Position numbers and translations under genes: made by a program. The notes beneath the pieces are model-generated. The model searched no databases. It was not told the origin of the DNA and was given only the letters and a program-made list of their open reading frames with translations. From Aplectana chamaeleonis (lineage: Eukaryota; Nematoda; Chromadorea; Rhabditida; Cosmocercidae), in the NCBI GenBank assembly GCA_029168955.1, contig JAPDOI010000155.1, forward strand, positions 372,001 to 436,000: DNA of 64,000 bases, in the 5' to 3' direction. This document shows positions 33,455 to 46,604 of this stretch, piece by piece (the stretch's first letter is position 1; each line of letters opens with the position of its first letter).

Positions 33455-34670
33455 ATGTTTATGTTTATGTTTATGTTTATTACACTCACTTAAGGCAAAT
33501 GCGTGATAATACAACGAAGATATGGAGAGAAGACAACGTTATATCAACTAAACCAGGGAAAAAGGCAAAACCAACCAAATAAAAAAACTGGAGCAAAAAA
33601 TTTGATACCCTATACACCCTACCGGTCAAATGAACAAAGATCTATCTCAATAAAGAAGCAACAAATGAAAAAGTTAAGTCTCGTAGCTCAGAATTATTTG
33701 GGATACTAGTCGCCTAAACTGGCCCAAGGAAGTAGCGCCGGTGACTCTTCTAGCGATTTTCAGGTATGCGCTACCCGCCCTATGTGGAAAAGATCTAACC
33801 CTAACACTGGTAATTGGACGACTGAGGAATATTTTCACCTCTGGTTTTCGACGTGACCAGTTTGAAATAGGTGCAAGCCTGAAAATACCGCTGTTTTCCA
33901 GGAGTTTGTGAACCATGCAAAGGTCAAATACTCTGCGCCGAGAATTCAGCGTTGGTAACCCGAGATATTTGTTCCTTATGTGGGACCTGGGTATTTTGGA
34001 ATTCAGGAAACCACCGATTCGAATCATCAGCTTGCGAGTGAAACTATTCTAGACTTTTTCGAGCGCGTCAGTATCCTTTTTCTTGTGCGGACAGAAAACT
34101 GCTGTTCCAGATTCCACAATGGGTCGTATATAAGTCTTGTATGCTCGAAGCAGAACCTGTTTATTTTTAGTTGAGATTCCTTATAAATCTGAAAAATTCG
34201 CCTGTGAGCCGACTGACATTTGATTTTGACATGCTCAGAAAAATCCAACTTCCTATCGTAGTTAAAACCAAGATCTCGAACCGCGTCTACCGCTGTGAGC
34301 GCGACACCAGCACATGTATATGAATGGGCCGTAGGCGCCGGACTCGAGATGAACCCGCATAAATACGGTTTTCTGCGGAGCTAGAGGTAGCTGCCATTCC
34401 TTCGCCCAGTCAACCATCAGGTTAATCGCCTCCTGCAGCACTTGGGTGTCTAATGGCTCAGAAATGACTTTGTAGAGCTTTATATCATCCGCGTAAAATT
34501 TCACAGAAACATTTTTGTCTGGAAAAATGCTGGGAATGTCCGCTGTGAAAATGCTTAACAATATTGGTGATAATACACCCCCTTGTGGCACTCCGCTTTC
34601 TATGTTTTTCACCTCGGAATAACAATCCACTGAGTTCCCATTGTAAATCGAAAGGTGCTGGGCTTACGGC
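33455..34670 (-). pseudogene. CR1-like LINE remnant: reverse transcriptase C-terminal half and 3' tail
   Basis: Minus-strand reading shows RT motifs GVPQGGVLSPILLSIF and FYADDIKLYK at 34630-34262, then after a frame change a LINE C-terminal region (DFSEHVKIKCQSAHRRIFQI; KYLGLPTLNSRRRVFDLCMV) to a stop at 33674. The 3' end carries a (TAAACA)n tail at 33456-33480, the kind of short repeat tail LINEs of this type have. 5'-truncated near 34670, with frameshifts. Target duplication not determined. Confidence 0.85.
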
Positions 34671-34774
34671 AGCAAAATTGTCGAAAAAATGACCACAAAA
34701 GAGCCCCGAATTGCCGTTCAAGGCCCCGAGCTTCTTTGTAGAGCGCACTCCCCGCCCACTCCCCTCAACGACCA

Positions 34775-35000
34775 TTGATCGATGCAGACAACAGAAGAAT
34801 CGACTCTACTATAAGGAAGGAACATTTCTTGAATGAGGTGGATTTGTTCAATACGTGCACCACGGGACATACAGGCCATAAAACGGCCAAAGTCTCACCG
34901 TCGACTGCGTACCACGCGCTGCGCGACCGCACGCGCGTCGGAAGCAGACGTGTTTTGGCCGCCGCGCGACGTTTCGCCCCCCCGCTCTTCATTGAACTTG
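34775..35000. repeat. Partial copy of GC-rich CGCGCGGC foldback
   Basis: CATAAAACGGCC, TCACCGTCGACTGCGTACCA, GCGCTGCGCGACCGCACG and GTCGGAAGCAGACGTGTTTT match the arms of the element at 56216-56446. Confidence 0.8.
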
Positions 35001-35004
35001 AGGG

Positions 35005-36380
<1,376 letters not shown>

Positions 36381-36741
36381 CGTCTCGTAATGGGGATTTT
36401 GAGTATGCACCCCCTTAGCTCGATACTTCTAGGCACTCCCCGTTGGGAAATCAAAATCGGCTGCTTCCCTAGAAGTCGAGCACAGCATGATTTTAACTTT
36501 CTTATTTCGATAAACAAGTATCCAATAAGCATTGAATAGGGGAAATTCCGAAAATTTCAACAAAAAAAGGTAATGTAATATTGAAACAATTTTTTATGGT
36601 TCTGGGTCATACGTTTCAATAGTTGTACTCATACGAAATTATCGTCTGCTAAATGTTTCATCATTCCAAAATGAAAAAATAAATTTGCAAAATCGAAGTC
36701 AAAAAGGAAATCTTTGAGAAAAATATGAGAAATTTCTGAAA
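36381..36741. other. AT-rich spacer
   Basis: No gene or matched repeat seen. Confidence 0.45.
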
Positions 36742-37285
36742 ACTTAGCTTCCTAGCAAAAGTAACGATTTGGTAATGATCAAAAAAAAGTTTCAAAAATG
36801 TTCTGAAATATCGTAAAAAAATGATTTGGCGTAAAATAGCCTGGAGTAATAAAAAAGCAGGGAAATGAAGTGAATCAATCAAAAATGCGATTTGGTGGTC
36901 GATCATTGCATAAGCTTCCCCGTTAAACTTATCAAAACGAAATCAAGCGCGCAACGGAAACATTAAGCCATTTTAGAAAGCTGTGATGAGGGAATTAGCA
37001 TGGGTCAAGCTAGGCGAACGCAACACTCCAATCCATATCGCGCTTGATTTCGCTTCGATAAGTTTAACGGAGAAGCTTGTAAAATCCGATCACTCGTCTG
37101 GCATTGACCACCAAATCGTATTTTTAGTTATTTATCTTCATTTCCTACCTTAGCTTTTTTATTACTCCAGACTATTTAACGCTTCTCATTTTTTAAGATA
37201 ATTCAAGATATTTTTGAAACATTTTTGACTTTTTGATGGCATCCCCGAATCTCTACTTTTGCCAGGAAGCTAAATTTTTTAAATG
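36742..37285. mobile_element. Diverged long foldback related to the CACGCGTGAT-core family
   Basis: Arms: TTAGCTTCCTAGCAAAAGTA (left) against TACTTTTGCCAGGAAGCTAA (right); inner arms GTTAAACTTATCAAAACGAA against TTCGCTTCGATAAGTTTAAC with CAAGCGCG / CGCGCTTG. The order (TTCCTGGCAAAAGTAAAGAT...GATTTGGC...AAGC...TCAAA) parallels 58308-58985. Confidence 0.7.
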
Positions 37286-37619
37286 GTAGATTGATTTTTC
37301 TCGCTTATTCTAAACAATTGAAATCTTGCGTTTGGGAGGGTTGCTATACGCAGAGATCGGACCATCATATCAAAATTTACCCATAAGCTTGGACTGTGTC
37401 TTTATAGAAAAATTTGCAGAGAAGTGTGTAAACGTAGAAGATGAAAGCTGCCCTTTTCCCCGAACCAACACTGTCAATAAGAAGCTCACATCAAATCTGT
37501 CCTCAAGCGGGAGGGAGTTTTATGTTTCAAGAAAAAAACAGAAGAAGACTATCGAAAAAAAATCGACTTTAATTCACTGCAGTCGTAGACACGGAACCCA
37601 TGCAGAATACTTTTCACCG

Positions 37620-38105
37620 CTTGCTAGAGTACTTTGCAAAAACGGTGTTTCGCAGCGTTTTTGGCGAGCATAAAGCGCCGTATCGTAATAATTCACTTCA
37701 AAATTCACAAAAGGGATTTTCAAAAGACTTTTTGTGTTCCTCTCAGAGGGCCGAATGCACTGATATTGTAAAAGTTTTTTTTATTCCGGCATTTTGCCAG
37801 CAAATGTGTGTTTTCTACTGAATTTATCATGGACCACAGGCCAAAACATAACAACTTCCCACTATGACGACTGTCTGCTCAGTTCATAATGAGGCTATTC
37901 CAGGCGGAAATCTGCAATTTTCGATATATTTCTAGAGCTGAATCTACTGTTTTGTAACACGACTGTATGGAACTCGTTGAAAGCAATAAAAAACTTCAAA
38001 AGTAAAGCAAGACTATTCTATAGTAAGTTGTGCCAAAGAGGAGCATTGGAGCGCAAAAAGTGCCGCAAAATGCCGCTTTTGCAAAAAAACTTGCTCGATC
38101 CTGTA
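37620..38105. mobile_element. Foldback MITE, TACAGTACCGAGC family, copy 2
   Basis: The left arm (CTTTGCAAAAACGG, GCGTTTTTGGCGAGCATAAA, GCGCCG) and right arm (GCGCAAAAAGTGCCGCAAAA, TTGCTCGATCCTGTA) are degraded versions of 38624-39121. 37286-37619 before it, and 38106-38623 after it, show nothing recognisable. Confidence 0.65.
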
Positions 38106-38623
38106 TATCATTTTGTCAATCCGCTCGCTCGAGCCTCTCCTCCTCATTTTGTGCCGGTTGAGGTAAGACCTATCGGTTTCATCATTTCGAAATCTCCATG
38201 TCACTGTTTTATCTGACCATGATTCACCGCTCCGATGCTTGCTCCGCCCGGACTTAAATGAACGAGGCGTGCCCAGATTGTAACAACAGGAATCCCATTC
38301 ATAACAGCTTGGGCACGAAACATGAGTTTTCAAAGCTGCACTCTTAGCCCTTCCTGAAAAGGGACGGCTTGTCAACTGAACTTCTTTAAAAAGTAAAAAA
38401 AACACAGAACAAGACTGAAAGTGATTTCATACCGCCGAAATATTTGTGGGAAATGCGTTTAGAACAGTAACACAACATATGGGAACGAAACTGAATGAAT
38501 ATCAGGGTTGAGAAAAATGAACACACCATAGACATGTGAGAGAAAAAGATGGTGAGCTGGGCACGAAATCGATAACAGGATGCAGACGCTCATTTTCGAA
38601 ACGCTGGCTGGACTCTGCGGTAA

Positions 38624-39121
38624 TACAGTACCGAGCATATTTTTTGCAAAAAAAGCGTTTTGCGGCGTTTTTTGCGCTCACAAAGCGCCGCATCGCCATA
38701 ACTCACTTCAAAATTGACGAAGTGAGTTTTTCATGTGGTTTTCGTGTTCCTCTCAGTGAGGCGAATGTAACGGTATATGTGGAAAGCACTTTTTACTTCG
38801 GTATTTTGTTGAAAAATGTGTATTTCCTTCTAAAGTTCACATCGACCACAGATCAAAACGTGACAGATTTCTGCTATCATGACCGTTTGATCAGTTCATA
38901 ATGAGGAGTTCAGAAGTGCAAATACGCAATTTTCGATGAAATTCTAGCGTTGAATCTATCATTATTTAACACTATCGTATAGGGCTAAATGAAAGCAATC
39001 CAGAAATGACTTCAGAATTGAAATCGGACTACTTAGAAGCAAGTTATGGTGTTGCGGCGCTTTGTGAGCGCAAAAAACGCCGCGAAACGCTTTCTTTGCA
39101 AAAAATTTGCTCGGTACTGTA
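38624..39121. mobile_element. Foldback MITE, TACAGTACCGAGC family, copy 3 (best preserved)
   Basis: TACAGTACCGAGCA, TTTTTTGCAAAAAAAGCG and TTTTGCGGCGTTTTTTGCGC at the left are mirrored at the right by GCGCAAAAAACGCCGCGAAA and TTGCTCGGTACTGTA. Interior of about 330 bp, no transposase. TA-type ends. Confidence 0.9.
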
Positions 39122-39439
39122 TGTCTGAAGCCTGACCGAAGCATGTTCGCTCGCTTCAGTATTGCATTACTCATCGACTTTCTGGAGAAGCAGCGGTGGA
39201 ACCATGACCGTAAGCTGTGCACGAAATAACATGTCGGAAACGTTGAGAGTATTTTATGCTGTTCGCATGGTGTTTCAAAAGTTCTGAGTATGGCCTCAGG
39301 CTATTCGGGAGAGTAATGGAGGCTCGTGGGTCTTCGATGAACTGCAATTAAGCGGAAACAGGACCCACATTCAAACACAAAATCAAGGAGCATAGTTTCA
39401 CAGGAAAATACTTAAAGATCTGGGCACAAAATCTAATAT

Positions 39440-40660
39440 CGTAACACATCTATTTACAACAGTAACCCCCACCACCAGCCATAGCCGGCAAATGATCAGA
39501 CCTATAGACAACGAAGGTATCACATAGGTACAGAAGCGAGTCTGAATCGTTCTCAGTTAGCCAAGTATTGCTAAATGCAACTATAGTGGAGTCCACCAAG
39601 AGTGTCTGAATACTTATCAATGAGAAGCGGTCGATTGGAGATCAATGAACATGAAACTCATCACAGCACAACTGCTCTCGCTCAATCGGTATAGAGCGTG
39701 CTAGTATGGGATTCATGCACATTGATCCCCACCCGACCGCTTCTGCTTGATAAGTAAATGAGACGCTCTTGGTGGACTCCACTATACATCAGGGGACGAG
39801 GTCTCAAGAAATGCCTTCAATGATGCTAGCTTGATTCTTATCAATCGAGCGTTGAAGTAAAAACAGTTCAAATTTCTTTTCTCGACTGGCGGCAAGCTGG
39901 AACTCGTTCCATTTACTTGTCCTGTGTTTGGGAGAAAAGCGAGAGGGTCGGGTTGCGCGAGGAGGTGAGCGCTGCAATGAGGAAGCGTAGTCCCCCGCCT
40001 CGGACACCGTCTCCCTTTTTTTGGAAATCGGCTTCTACTCAACTCTTGATTTCTATATATGACCCCTGTGTCGTCCGTCTTAAGCGCTTGACGTAGCTTG
40101 GCCCGCAATTCAGAGCTGAAAGACGGGCGCACGTAGACGTTTTGCTCATCCGAATTCTTCAGTTTGTGGCCGCTGCGCAGGAGCTGAACTGCATCGTGGT
40201 GATTCCCGAAAGTGGCTTTCACGGGGCGTTTTTCGGACTCATTGAAGGACCCCATGCGGTAAATCGAGGTCGGCGCAGCATAGGCTCCTAGATGGTCTAA
40301 AATGACTATCAGAGTTTCTTCGTCGGCTGCTCTGCGGTCCCGAGCATGCAGGTCAGTCTTCTCATCTAGGCCCATGATAACGACTTCCGAAGAAATCACC
40401 TGCGGTTTTGCCGCCGGGACGGCCCGCTCATTTTGATCACCGGCGGCAGGTGCCGGCGAAAATCCTCCCTTCATTTTCGCAAGCTCACCAAAAACTTCAG
40501 AGATGGACTGCAACAGCGGCTACAGCGCGTCGGTGATAGTTTTCGCCATCTGCTCGATCAAGCCACCCATAGCCATCTTGACAGCACCGTCGACCATCTT
40601 GGCGATTTCGGCTTTCTGCTTGGACTCATATCCAGAATACATGATCGATTGAACCTTGCT
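39440..40660 (-). pseudogene. Non-LTR retrotransposon 5' portion (ORF start, endonuclease), split by a TA MITE
   Basis: Minus strand. Reads from an ATG at about 40640 (MYSGYESKQKAEIAKMVDGA) through one TAG into QSISEVFGELAKMKGG, RPVKATFGNHHDAVQLLRSG and the endonuclease start LNCFYFNARLIRIKLASLKA. The frame breaks at 39783 where a 201-bp MITE is inserted. Beyond it the endonuclease continues (AFSNTWLTENDSDSLLYLCD) to a TAA at about 39450. Reverse transcriptase missing. Overall a CR1-type layout; clade assignment is inference. Confidence 0.8.
39584..39784. mobile_element. 201-bp MITE, TAGTGGAGTCCACC family, copy 1 (inside LINE)
   Basis: TAGTGGAGTCCACCAAGAGT mirrors ACTCTTGGTGGACTCCACTA, flanked by TA (39582-39583, 39785-39786). 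Nearly the same sequence as 54577-54778. Removing element plus one TA restores the LINE reading frame (PDVVAFSNTWL). Confidence 0.95.
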
Positions 40661-41640
40661 ATACTGGGTCTAAACCAATGTAATGGAAATAAGGAGAATC
40701 ATATAATACCAGTGATTTTCATAAAAACGAATAAGCAAGCGTCGCTCAGAGACTACGAAAACACACTAAATGGATACAAAATTGGAGAGCACAACAACAG
40801 CAACAAGTCAAAACTTGAATTAAAGTTTCAAAGGAGATAGTTTCACGGACCAATACAGAGACACGTAAATCTTGAGGCAACAACCGCTGTCGGCGATTGA
40901 GGAGCTGATTGTCGCTCCGATAAGGACAGTAGAATCGTACACAGCCTGGACGAGATGCAGGAGATTATTGCGGAATCTCACTTCACCAGAACACAGACAG
41001 ATCCCACAAAAATTTGGAAAATTTTTGAAAATCCGCTACCAGTGGAACAATAATCAATTAATGTAATTTTCAGTTCAGACCTACCCTATCTACCCAGCTC
41101 TCCGGACGATCGTTTCGTACCCACCTTTTTCTGATCCGATATAACTCCAAATTGTGAAATACGCAAAACGTGCGTATTAAAAATAAGGGTTGCGACATAC
41201 TGCAATGAAAACTAACCGCGGCTTCCCCTTCTGCGTCGTAGGCCATTCCGAGTAAAATGCGATGTGAAAAACTGAACCCATTATCCGAAAAAAAAAACGT
41301 TAGAAACAGTTGAAAATAACTAATGGAAAGCGTGAGATGAACGAGTGAGGGAGAGCGAGTGTGATTTACTTGTGGCAATAATATGGGGATGGAGCAGAGC
41401 AAGGAAGAACAGAAAAAAAGGAGGAGGAACATGGGATAACGCAAAGCAACACCACAGCGTAGAGGATAGGGAGAGATTTTTGAATTTGCGGCTTCCGCAA
41501 TAGAACTTTCCAATTACGGGCTACGGTAGCGCAATCGTGTCTGCAATTGCAATCATCAGGCGTCGCAGCCGGCCAACCACGCCACAGCACGTCTTGGAAT
41601 CGGTGGTTACGCTGGCTAGTGGCTTGGCTAATCACGTGAT
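40661..41640. other. Mostly unassigned; possible first exon on the minus strand
   Basis: At 41251-41222 the minus strand reads ATG then AYDAEGEAA and a donor-like GCG|GTTAGT, which could be a first coding exon. No convincing second exon was found nearby. The 147-codon minus frame across 41070-41513 is otherwise hydrophobic and low in support. Confidence 0.2.
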
Positions 41641-41830
41641 TGGCTGACCGAGAACGTACTCCGAGAGAACTGGCCGCTATAGTACCGCAATCGTGCCGCA
41701 GTCCCCATAGTTCCGCAGTCGTACCGCAATGACGATGCAGTGGGCTCGCACTTGTGCCAAATACCGCAATAGCGCCGCAATGATTGCGGTACTATTGCGG
41801 AGCTACTGCTGCAAAATCACAGTGCCGCCG
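41640..41830. repeat. TACCGCAATCGTGCCGC repeat family, copy 1
   Basis: Short repeats of GTACCGCAATcGTrCCGCA. The same family lies in opposite orientation at 44930-45186 (GCGGTACGATTGCGG several times); both have AGAGAACTG next to the array. Nothing recognised at 41830-42227. Confidence 0.7.
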
Positions 41831-42227
41831 AAGCCAGCCATGCCATTTATCGATCCACTCGACCCGGCTTGCCACGTTTCTCATCCACTCGTCTTCGTCT
41901 TTCAGTTCTGTTGGAACGAAAGCGTGTCTCTTGCTTTTCTCAAAATTCATTTCCTCTCTTAGGGAAACACTGACACTTTCATCCTCTTCAGTCCTATAAG
42001 CGTTGATGTTGACGAAGTTTCGAATGATTTTTTGCGTGAAAGTTTAGAATCATTGCTTGAACTCAAGAAGCTTTTTGAGTTTTTGAATTTATTGAGCACA
42101 TTCGACCACACTTACCTGAATTCATGAACTTGAATTCAATAATATGCACATTCTGTACCAAGCCGAGGTCCGATAGTTCTCTCGCGTGTGCTTCCAGGGA
42201 TAAGCGGATTTTTTCAAAACTTTTTAG

Positions 42228-42751
42228 AGGCTGCGTCCACGATAGAAAGCCGTATTCTAGTTTTCTATGTTTCTCAGTGGGCAAGTTCTCAATGAAGAGG
42301 ATTATTGGGAAACGTCTCTATAGAACTTTTGAAAGCCGAATAAAAAAGTTCTTTAAAAAAACCATTTATTATTTATTTACGCCTGTTGGTGTGTTCTGCG
42401 CACTGCAGACAAAACGTCAAAGCAAACGTCGCAAATTAATTTGAGCTTTGAAATTTTTAGGTAAGTGACTTTGCTTTCTGTTTCGTATACCAGAAACTCT
42501 TGAAAAATTAAGAAAGTTGAATGCCCATGTTTAGATCTTACAATTTCCAGGAATAAAGAGTATGGCACTAGAAACTATGGACAACTGCCTTATGGCTTGG
42601 GCGGGGTGATCCAATGGGTCGACTGGTTCACGAGATTTTCACACAAGTCCTGACCGTTTTTCGAGTTACTTCCATCCCCACTATTCTCAGAAGGACCCAA
42701 AGTTTACTTTCCTGCGAGAAACGGGCAAGTTTCTCATCATGAGCACTGCCT
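42228..42751. mobile_element. TTAA-type MITE, GGGCCACCCC subfamily, inverted copy
   Basis: The right end GAGCACTGCCT|TTAA is clear. The last ~160 bp, inverted, match the left halves of 13347-13801 and 52659-53120 (GGGTCC, CCAGTCGACCCATTGG). The left end AGGCTGCGTCCACGATAGAA is weaker and the outer limit uncertain. 42756-43165 shows nothing recognisable. Confidence 0.65.
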
Positions 42752-43169
42752 TTAAATCGAATTTCGAAAAACGAATGACCATCTCACAAGCAAAGTTTAC
42801 AAAGCGTAAGTCGGATCTGCGGAAACGAAACGTATGTCAACTTTGCAGTACCACGCCCCAAGCTGCTGGTTCCAAAAAGTTCATTCATTCATCGAGAACG
42901 TCGTATAAGACAGACGCTAGAAAAAGTCGCAAAAATTCAGAAAACTTCGAATTACAAGCATATCTAAGACTTCAGTAAAATTTTAGCTATTCCCCATTTA
43001 AATGACATCGTGGACCTGGCAGTGAGGGTGGCTTTTCCCACGCGCAGATACGCTGACCCCGCTGAGCTATGAGCTTTGCTAAAATTTCACGATAAGGTGA
43101 GGGTATCATCAGGAGTTATTTGGGATGTTTTGAAAAAGAAATCGGATTTGCTCAAAACTTGTATATTAA

Positions 43170-43317
43170 GCCTCTTTCACACTTGCCCGACCGACGTCGG
43201 ACGACTCTTTATCGAATCTGTAATATCTGTCTACCTACCCTACACATCTTATCTATCTTAACTTATCAAATTTGATAACGAGTCGTCCCACGTCGGCCCG
43301 CAAACTATGAAAGGGGC
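43170..43317. mobile_element. 148-bp TTAA-flanked foldback MITE
   Basis: TTAA at 43166-43169 and 43318-43321. Ends GCCTCTTTCACACTTG / CTATGAAAGGGGC, with inner complementarity CGACGTCGGACGACTC / GAGTCGTCCCACGTCGG. Confidence 0.85.
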
Positions 43318-43489
43318 TTAAGGGTATTCTAAGGTGCTGAAAACGAATCTGTGGTCTGTTTGTCGAAATGCTAGAGATACACCTCCTATTAGAAGTACAC
43401 CTGTCATAGAGGTACACCAAAAAGACGGGTCTCTGAGAATTAGAAGTACACCCTCTATTTGAAGTACACCTCTAATCGAAGTACGATAC

Positions 43490-43912
43490 CGCCGCTATCT
43501 AAGGGAAAAATGGGCAAAGTGGGCAACTAAAGCGTCTTTCGACCCCAACACGCCTCAAAGTGCTCCGTTTTCAATTTCGAAAGGACCAAAATGTTCAATG
43601 AAAACGCTTTTTTAATATGAAGTTAGCTATAAATTTGATAAGGTTATCACAAGATAATGAGCCCATTCGATTAAAAGCAACCGCACGCGATCTCTAGCAT
43701 AGTCAAAATGCAAATGTATTCCGCCTTGAAAATAATGTTGCTCTCAAATGTCGCAAAATATTATCACACTATCGGCTAGATCACGACATGCTGTACATTT
43801 CAGCGTCTTCGTTATTGAAAATGGAGCACTTTGAGGTGAGTTGTGATCGAAAGACGGTTTAGTTGCCCACTTTGCAAATTTCGCCCATTTTTTCCCTTGG
43901 ATAGCGGCTGTA
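43490..43912. mobile_element. TIR element, CCGCTATCyAAGGGAAAAA ends
   Basis: CCGCTATCTAAGGGAAAAAT with GGGCAAAGTGGGCAACTAAA and CCTCAAAGTGCTCC at the left is mirrored at the right (GGAGCACTTTGAGG, TTAGTTGCCCACTTTGCAAA, CCCTTGGATAGCGG). Flanked on both sides by AGAAGTACACCTC-type repeats (43385-43490, 43910-43960). No ORF. Confidence 0.8.
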
Positions 43913-44206
43913 TTGTACATCTAAAATAGAGGAGGCCTGAGGATTAGAAGTGCATGTACCTTTAAAATAGAAAATCCGGTATATTAATTAGGTGTTGCAA
44001 GTGAAAGGTTTACTCTTCTTTGGTTGCTGCCCCCTAAGTTCCCTTCATTAAGTTGAATATTCACTGACTTGGATGATACCAAATCTATTCACTCTCTGGT
44101 CTCTTACCAGAGATTTCCTCACTTTCAGAAGACACCCACTGATTACCTAAGCCTGTCCGAATGAGACCCTCCACCCACGCGGTCAGCCTGCGCAAAGAGC
44201 ACACAT

Positions 44207-44353
44207 CAAACCTAGTGCATACTTCCCGTGTTGCGCGATCGCAACTGTGCATACTTTCGGTCGATATAGATGACAAGCAATATCGACTTTCGGTCGATAT
44301 AGATGACAAGCATTAGGTCGCGTCGCTCGTGGCGATAAGTATGCACTAGGCCT
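44207..44353. repeat. Inverted CCTAGTGCATACTT element with internal 33-bp direct repeat
   Basis: CCTAGTGCATACTTCCCG mirrors GATAAGTATGCACTAGG. Inside, CTTTCGGTCGATATAGATGA-CAAGCA occurs twice, 33 bp apart. The minus-strand ORF over it is a by-product. 44354-44930 shows nothing recognisable. Confidence 0.7.
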
Positions 44354-44929
44354 CACGAAGGCATTTTTCAGACGAGCTGACCGACGACTGAGATACAGTT
44401 AACTGAAATATTGTTCCCAATTTGTCTGATATTCGTGGTAATCTATTCACGAATCCAAAAAAACCTTCGCGGCGGCCGGTCAACACGCCCACCGGCCGCG
44501 TGGGCGAGCAGTCTCATTCAGATAGACCTGAATTACCCTGTGGAAGCAATAAAAATTTAATTAATTCTGCTGTGACAAAAAAATTGAGTGTAATCGTTCC
44601 ATACCAAAAGTAAATAGACTTTCAAAATAGCAACAAGTTCAGCGGAGAAGAGATTTGTCGGGACAAATAGCTGCATGTAATACCATGTAGCTGTGCTTTC
44701 TCGTGAACTATAGTGCCAACGTAACTACATACATAGCACGTATTCGTGGTTTAGGCAGCCGATTCTTTGGCGTCCAGTGTGTGGATAATGCTACTGAAAG
44801 GGAATTAAATCTATGGGCCACGGGAAGATATTTTATTCAGTAAAGATTGTGTATGAATCAAGAAGACGCGGTCAATAATGACTTGGTGATTGCAGAAATG
44901 GCTTGGAAACAAAATTATAGGCTTAGCAG

Positions 44930-45186
44930 TAGCGCCAAAGCTGAGACGAAGGCGCTATTGCGGTACGATTGCGGGGCTATTGCGGCAAGGTCAGAGCGTT
45001 CGCAATCGTACCGAATCGTACTGCAATAGTGCCTCTGCGGTGCCGGCCGGCTCCGCAGAGGTACGATTGCGGTACGATTGCGGTACGATTGCGGGCAGTT
45101 CTCTCAGAGTAACAACATGGGGCCGTTTTTAAGATCGCGGCGGAAAACAAAAAAAAAACGATTTTCATCGTGAACACTGCCTTCAA
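44930..45186. repeat. GCGGTACGATTGCGG repeats ending in a solo TTAA-MITE end
   Basis: Repeats as at 41640, opposite orientation, with GCCGGCCGGCTCCG in the middle. The right side ends TCATCGTGAACACTGCCT|TCAA (45182), a right end of the AGGCAGTG family whose left end I could not place. 45187-45700 is unassigned. Confidence 0.6.
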
Positions 45187-45699
45187 AAAGCTATGACTGG
45201 TTAGAACGTGTTATCTTAGCCTCATACTTTTGTACTGAAGAGTCGGATTTGACCGTGGTGTAATTCTGCTAGGATCTACAGTTGGTAACAGTCTAAAACG
45301 ACGATCAGAGGAAGCAAAAGATTATAACGAACAATTCGACTGATGTGGAAGTGACTGAAATCAAATATGAAACCGACGCTCGCCGGTATTCGAATTTTAT
45401 TTAAAGGCAAGGTCTAGTCCTTTTGACACTACCGAAATTTGGGTTATTCAGATTGGGCTGGCCTAGCTGAACATCGTCTGAACTTTTCACGAACTCTGAG
45501 TCCTTAGTTCTAGAGAAAACAGCCTCATAGTCAGGGATTACGGTATTCACAGCATGATAATCATGGCTGGAATAACCGATAATTACACAGCACTTTTGAA
45601 GAATGAGTGGACAACCGCTAAAATATGGACGGCTAACGGAAGTGGCTGGAATAACTTGCAGAAGACCGATTTTTACGCAGTTTTCGCATGCTCGTTCGG

Positions 45700-46035
45700 A
45701 CTACATGTACTCAGACAAACTGACCGGGCGGCGCGCTGGCGAAGTTGGACACTCCGAGCGAGCAGTTGGCCGCCATCGCGCGTTCAGCCGGCAATCCGCC
45801 ATGGGAGGGCGGCAAGTTGGAGACGCGCTGGCAGTGCTGGAAGATGGAGCAGACTGCTGTCGACCCGCTGGCAATCGGGAGCGTCAGATAGCCACGAGTT
45901 GGCGATAAGCTGGCATTGTTTCTTGGTTGGCGGCGACAGGGCGGCGACCGGGTTTCAACTCGGCGACAAGCTGGCGCTCAGTTGTCAACCCTTATGAGGC
46001 AAACTGATCGTGCTGATTGCTCGCCAGCTGATTGA
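45700..46035. repeat. GC-rich CTGGCGA dispersed repeat
   Basis: Many GCTGGC / GGCGAC words and TGCTCGCCAGCTGATTGACA, which parallels TGCTCGCCAGGTGATTGACA at 52075. A distant relative of the palindrome's inner arms. The overlapping ORFs at 45554-45997 and 45603-45908 are not supported as genes. 46036-46600 is unassigned. Confidence 0.5.
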
Positions 46036-46604
46036 CAAGGGGTCGCCAGCGCTATTTCCTGAATAAATGTAGCTACATTGGCTTATAATGATATGTTCAA
46101 GACAGCGGTAAGGGTGTGCAGGGCTGTGTACTATAATGCCCCCCCGCTTGGGATAGCACTGAACCCCGCGTTAGTACAGTCTCCATTGAGAGTTGCCAAA
46201 AAGGGCTGGATTGTTGTGGGCTCGACTACAAACAATAGTTTACGAGTTACAGCCTGCAATCAACTCGTATTATCACGATATATCATGTCTAACCTATGAT
46301 AGGCTTCCATTCTCCTCAGTATTACTCATTTTTGCATAGTCTACATAGCAATCAGGCTGCACCTGCAACACCCAGGTGAGTACCGTAGTGCTATCGCGGC
46401 GGGGGGCACTGCGGCGCGATGCACTTGGTTACGCCCACTTTACCTTGCCGCACTGAATTCGGGCACCTGCCCGGGATTTCGCTCCCCTGCCAAAATCAGG
46501 AGAGTCGTTGCGGCACAAAAAAATTGGGCGTGGCCAAGTGCGATGCCACAATGCCTCCCCACTGCAATGGCACTAGTGCCGTAGTAACCGACTTCGTTGT
46601 TGAT

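Noticed and set aside
41070..41513. 147-codon minus-strand ORF as a membrane protein
   Set aside because: The hydrophobic stretch comes from pyrimidine-rich sequence, and the frame crosses a likely donor site (GCG|GTTAGT). Only a possible first exon was kept, at low confidence.
43000..43085. tRNA-like minus-strand sequence (CATAGCTCAGCGGGGTCAGC)
   Set aside because: An A-box-like stretch is present, but there is no clear GGTTCGA B box, no 7-bp acceptor pairing and no anticodon stem that I can draw.
45554..45997. 147-codon plus-strand ORF
   Set aside because: Lies in a GC-rich dispersed repeat with several overlapping frames; composition dominated by W, R and S; no family or splice support.
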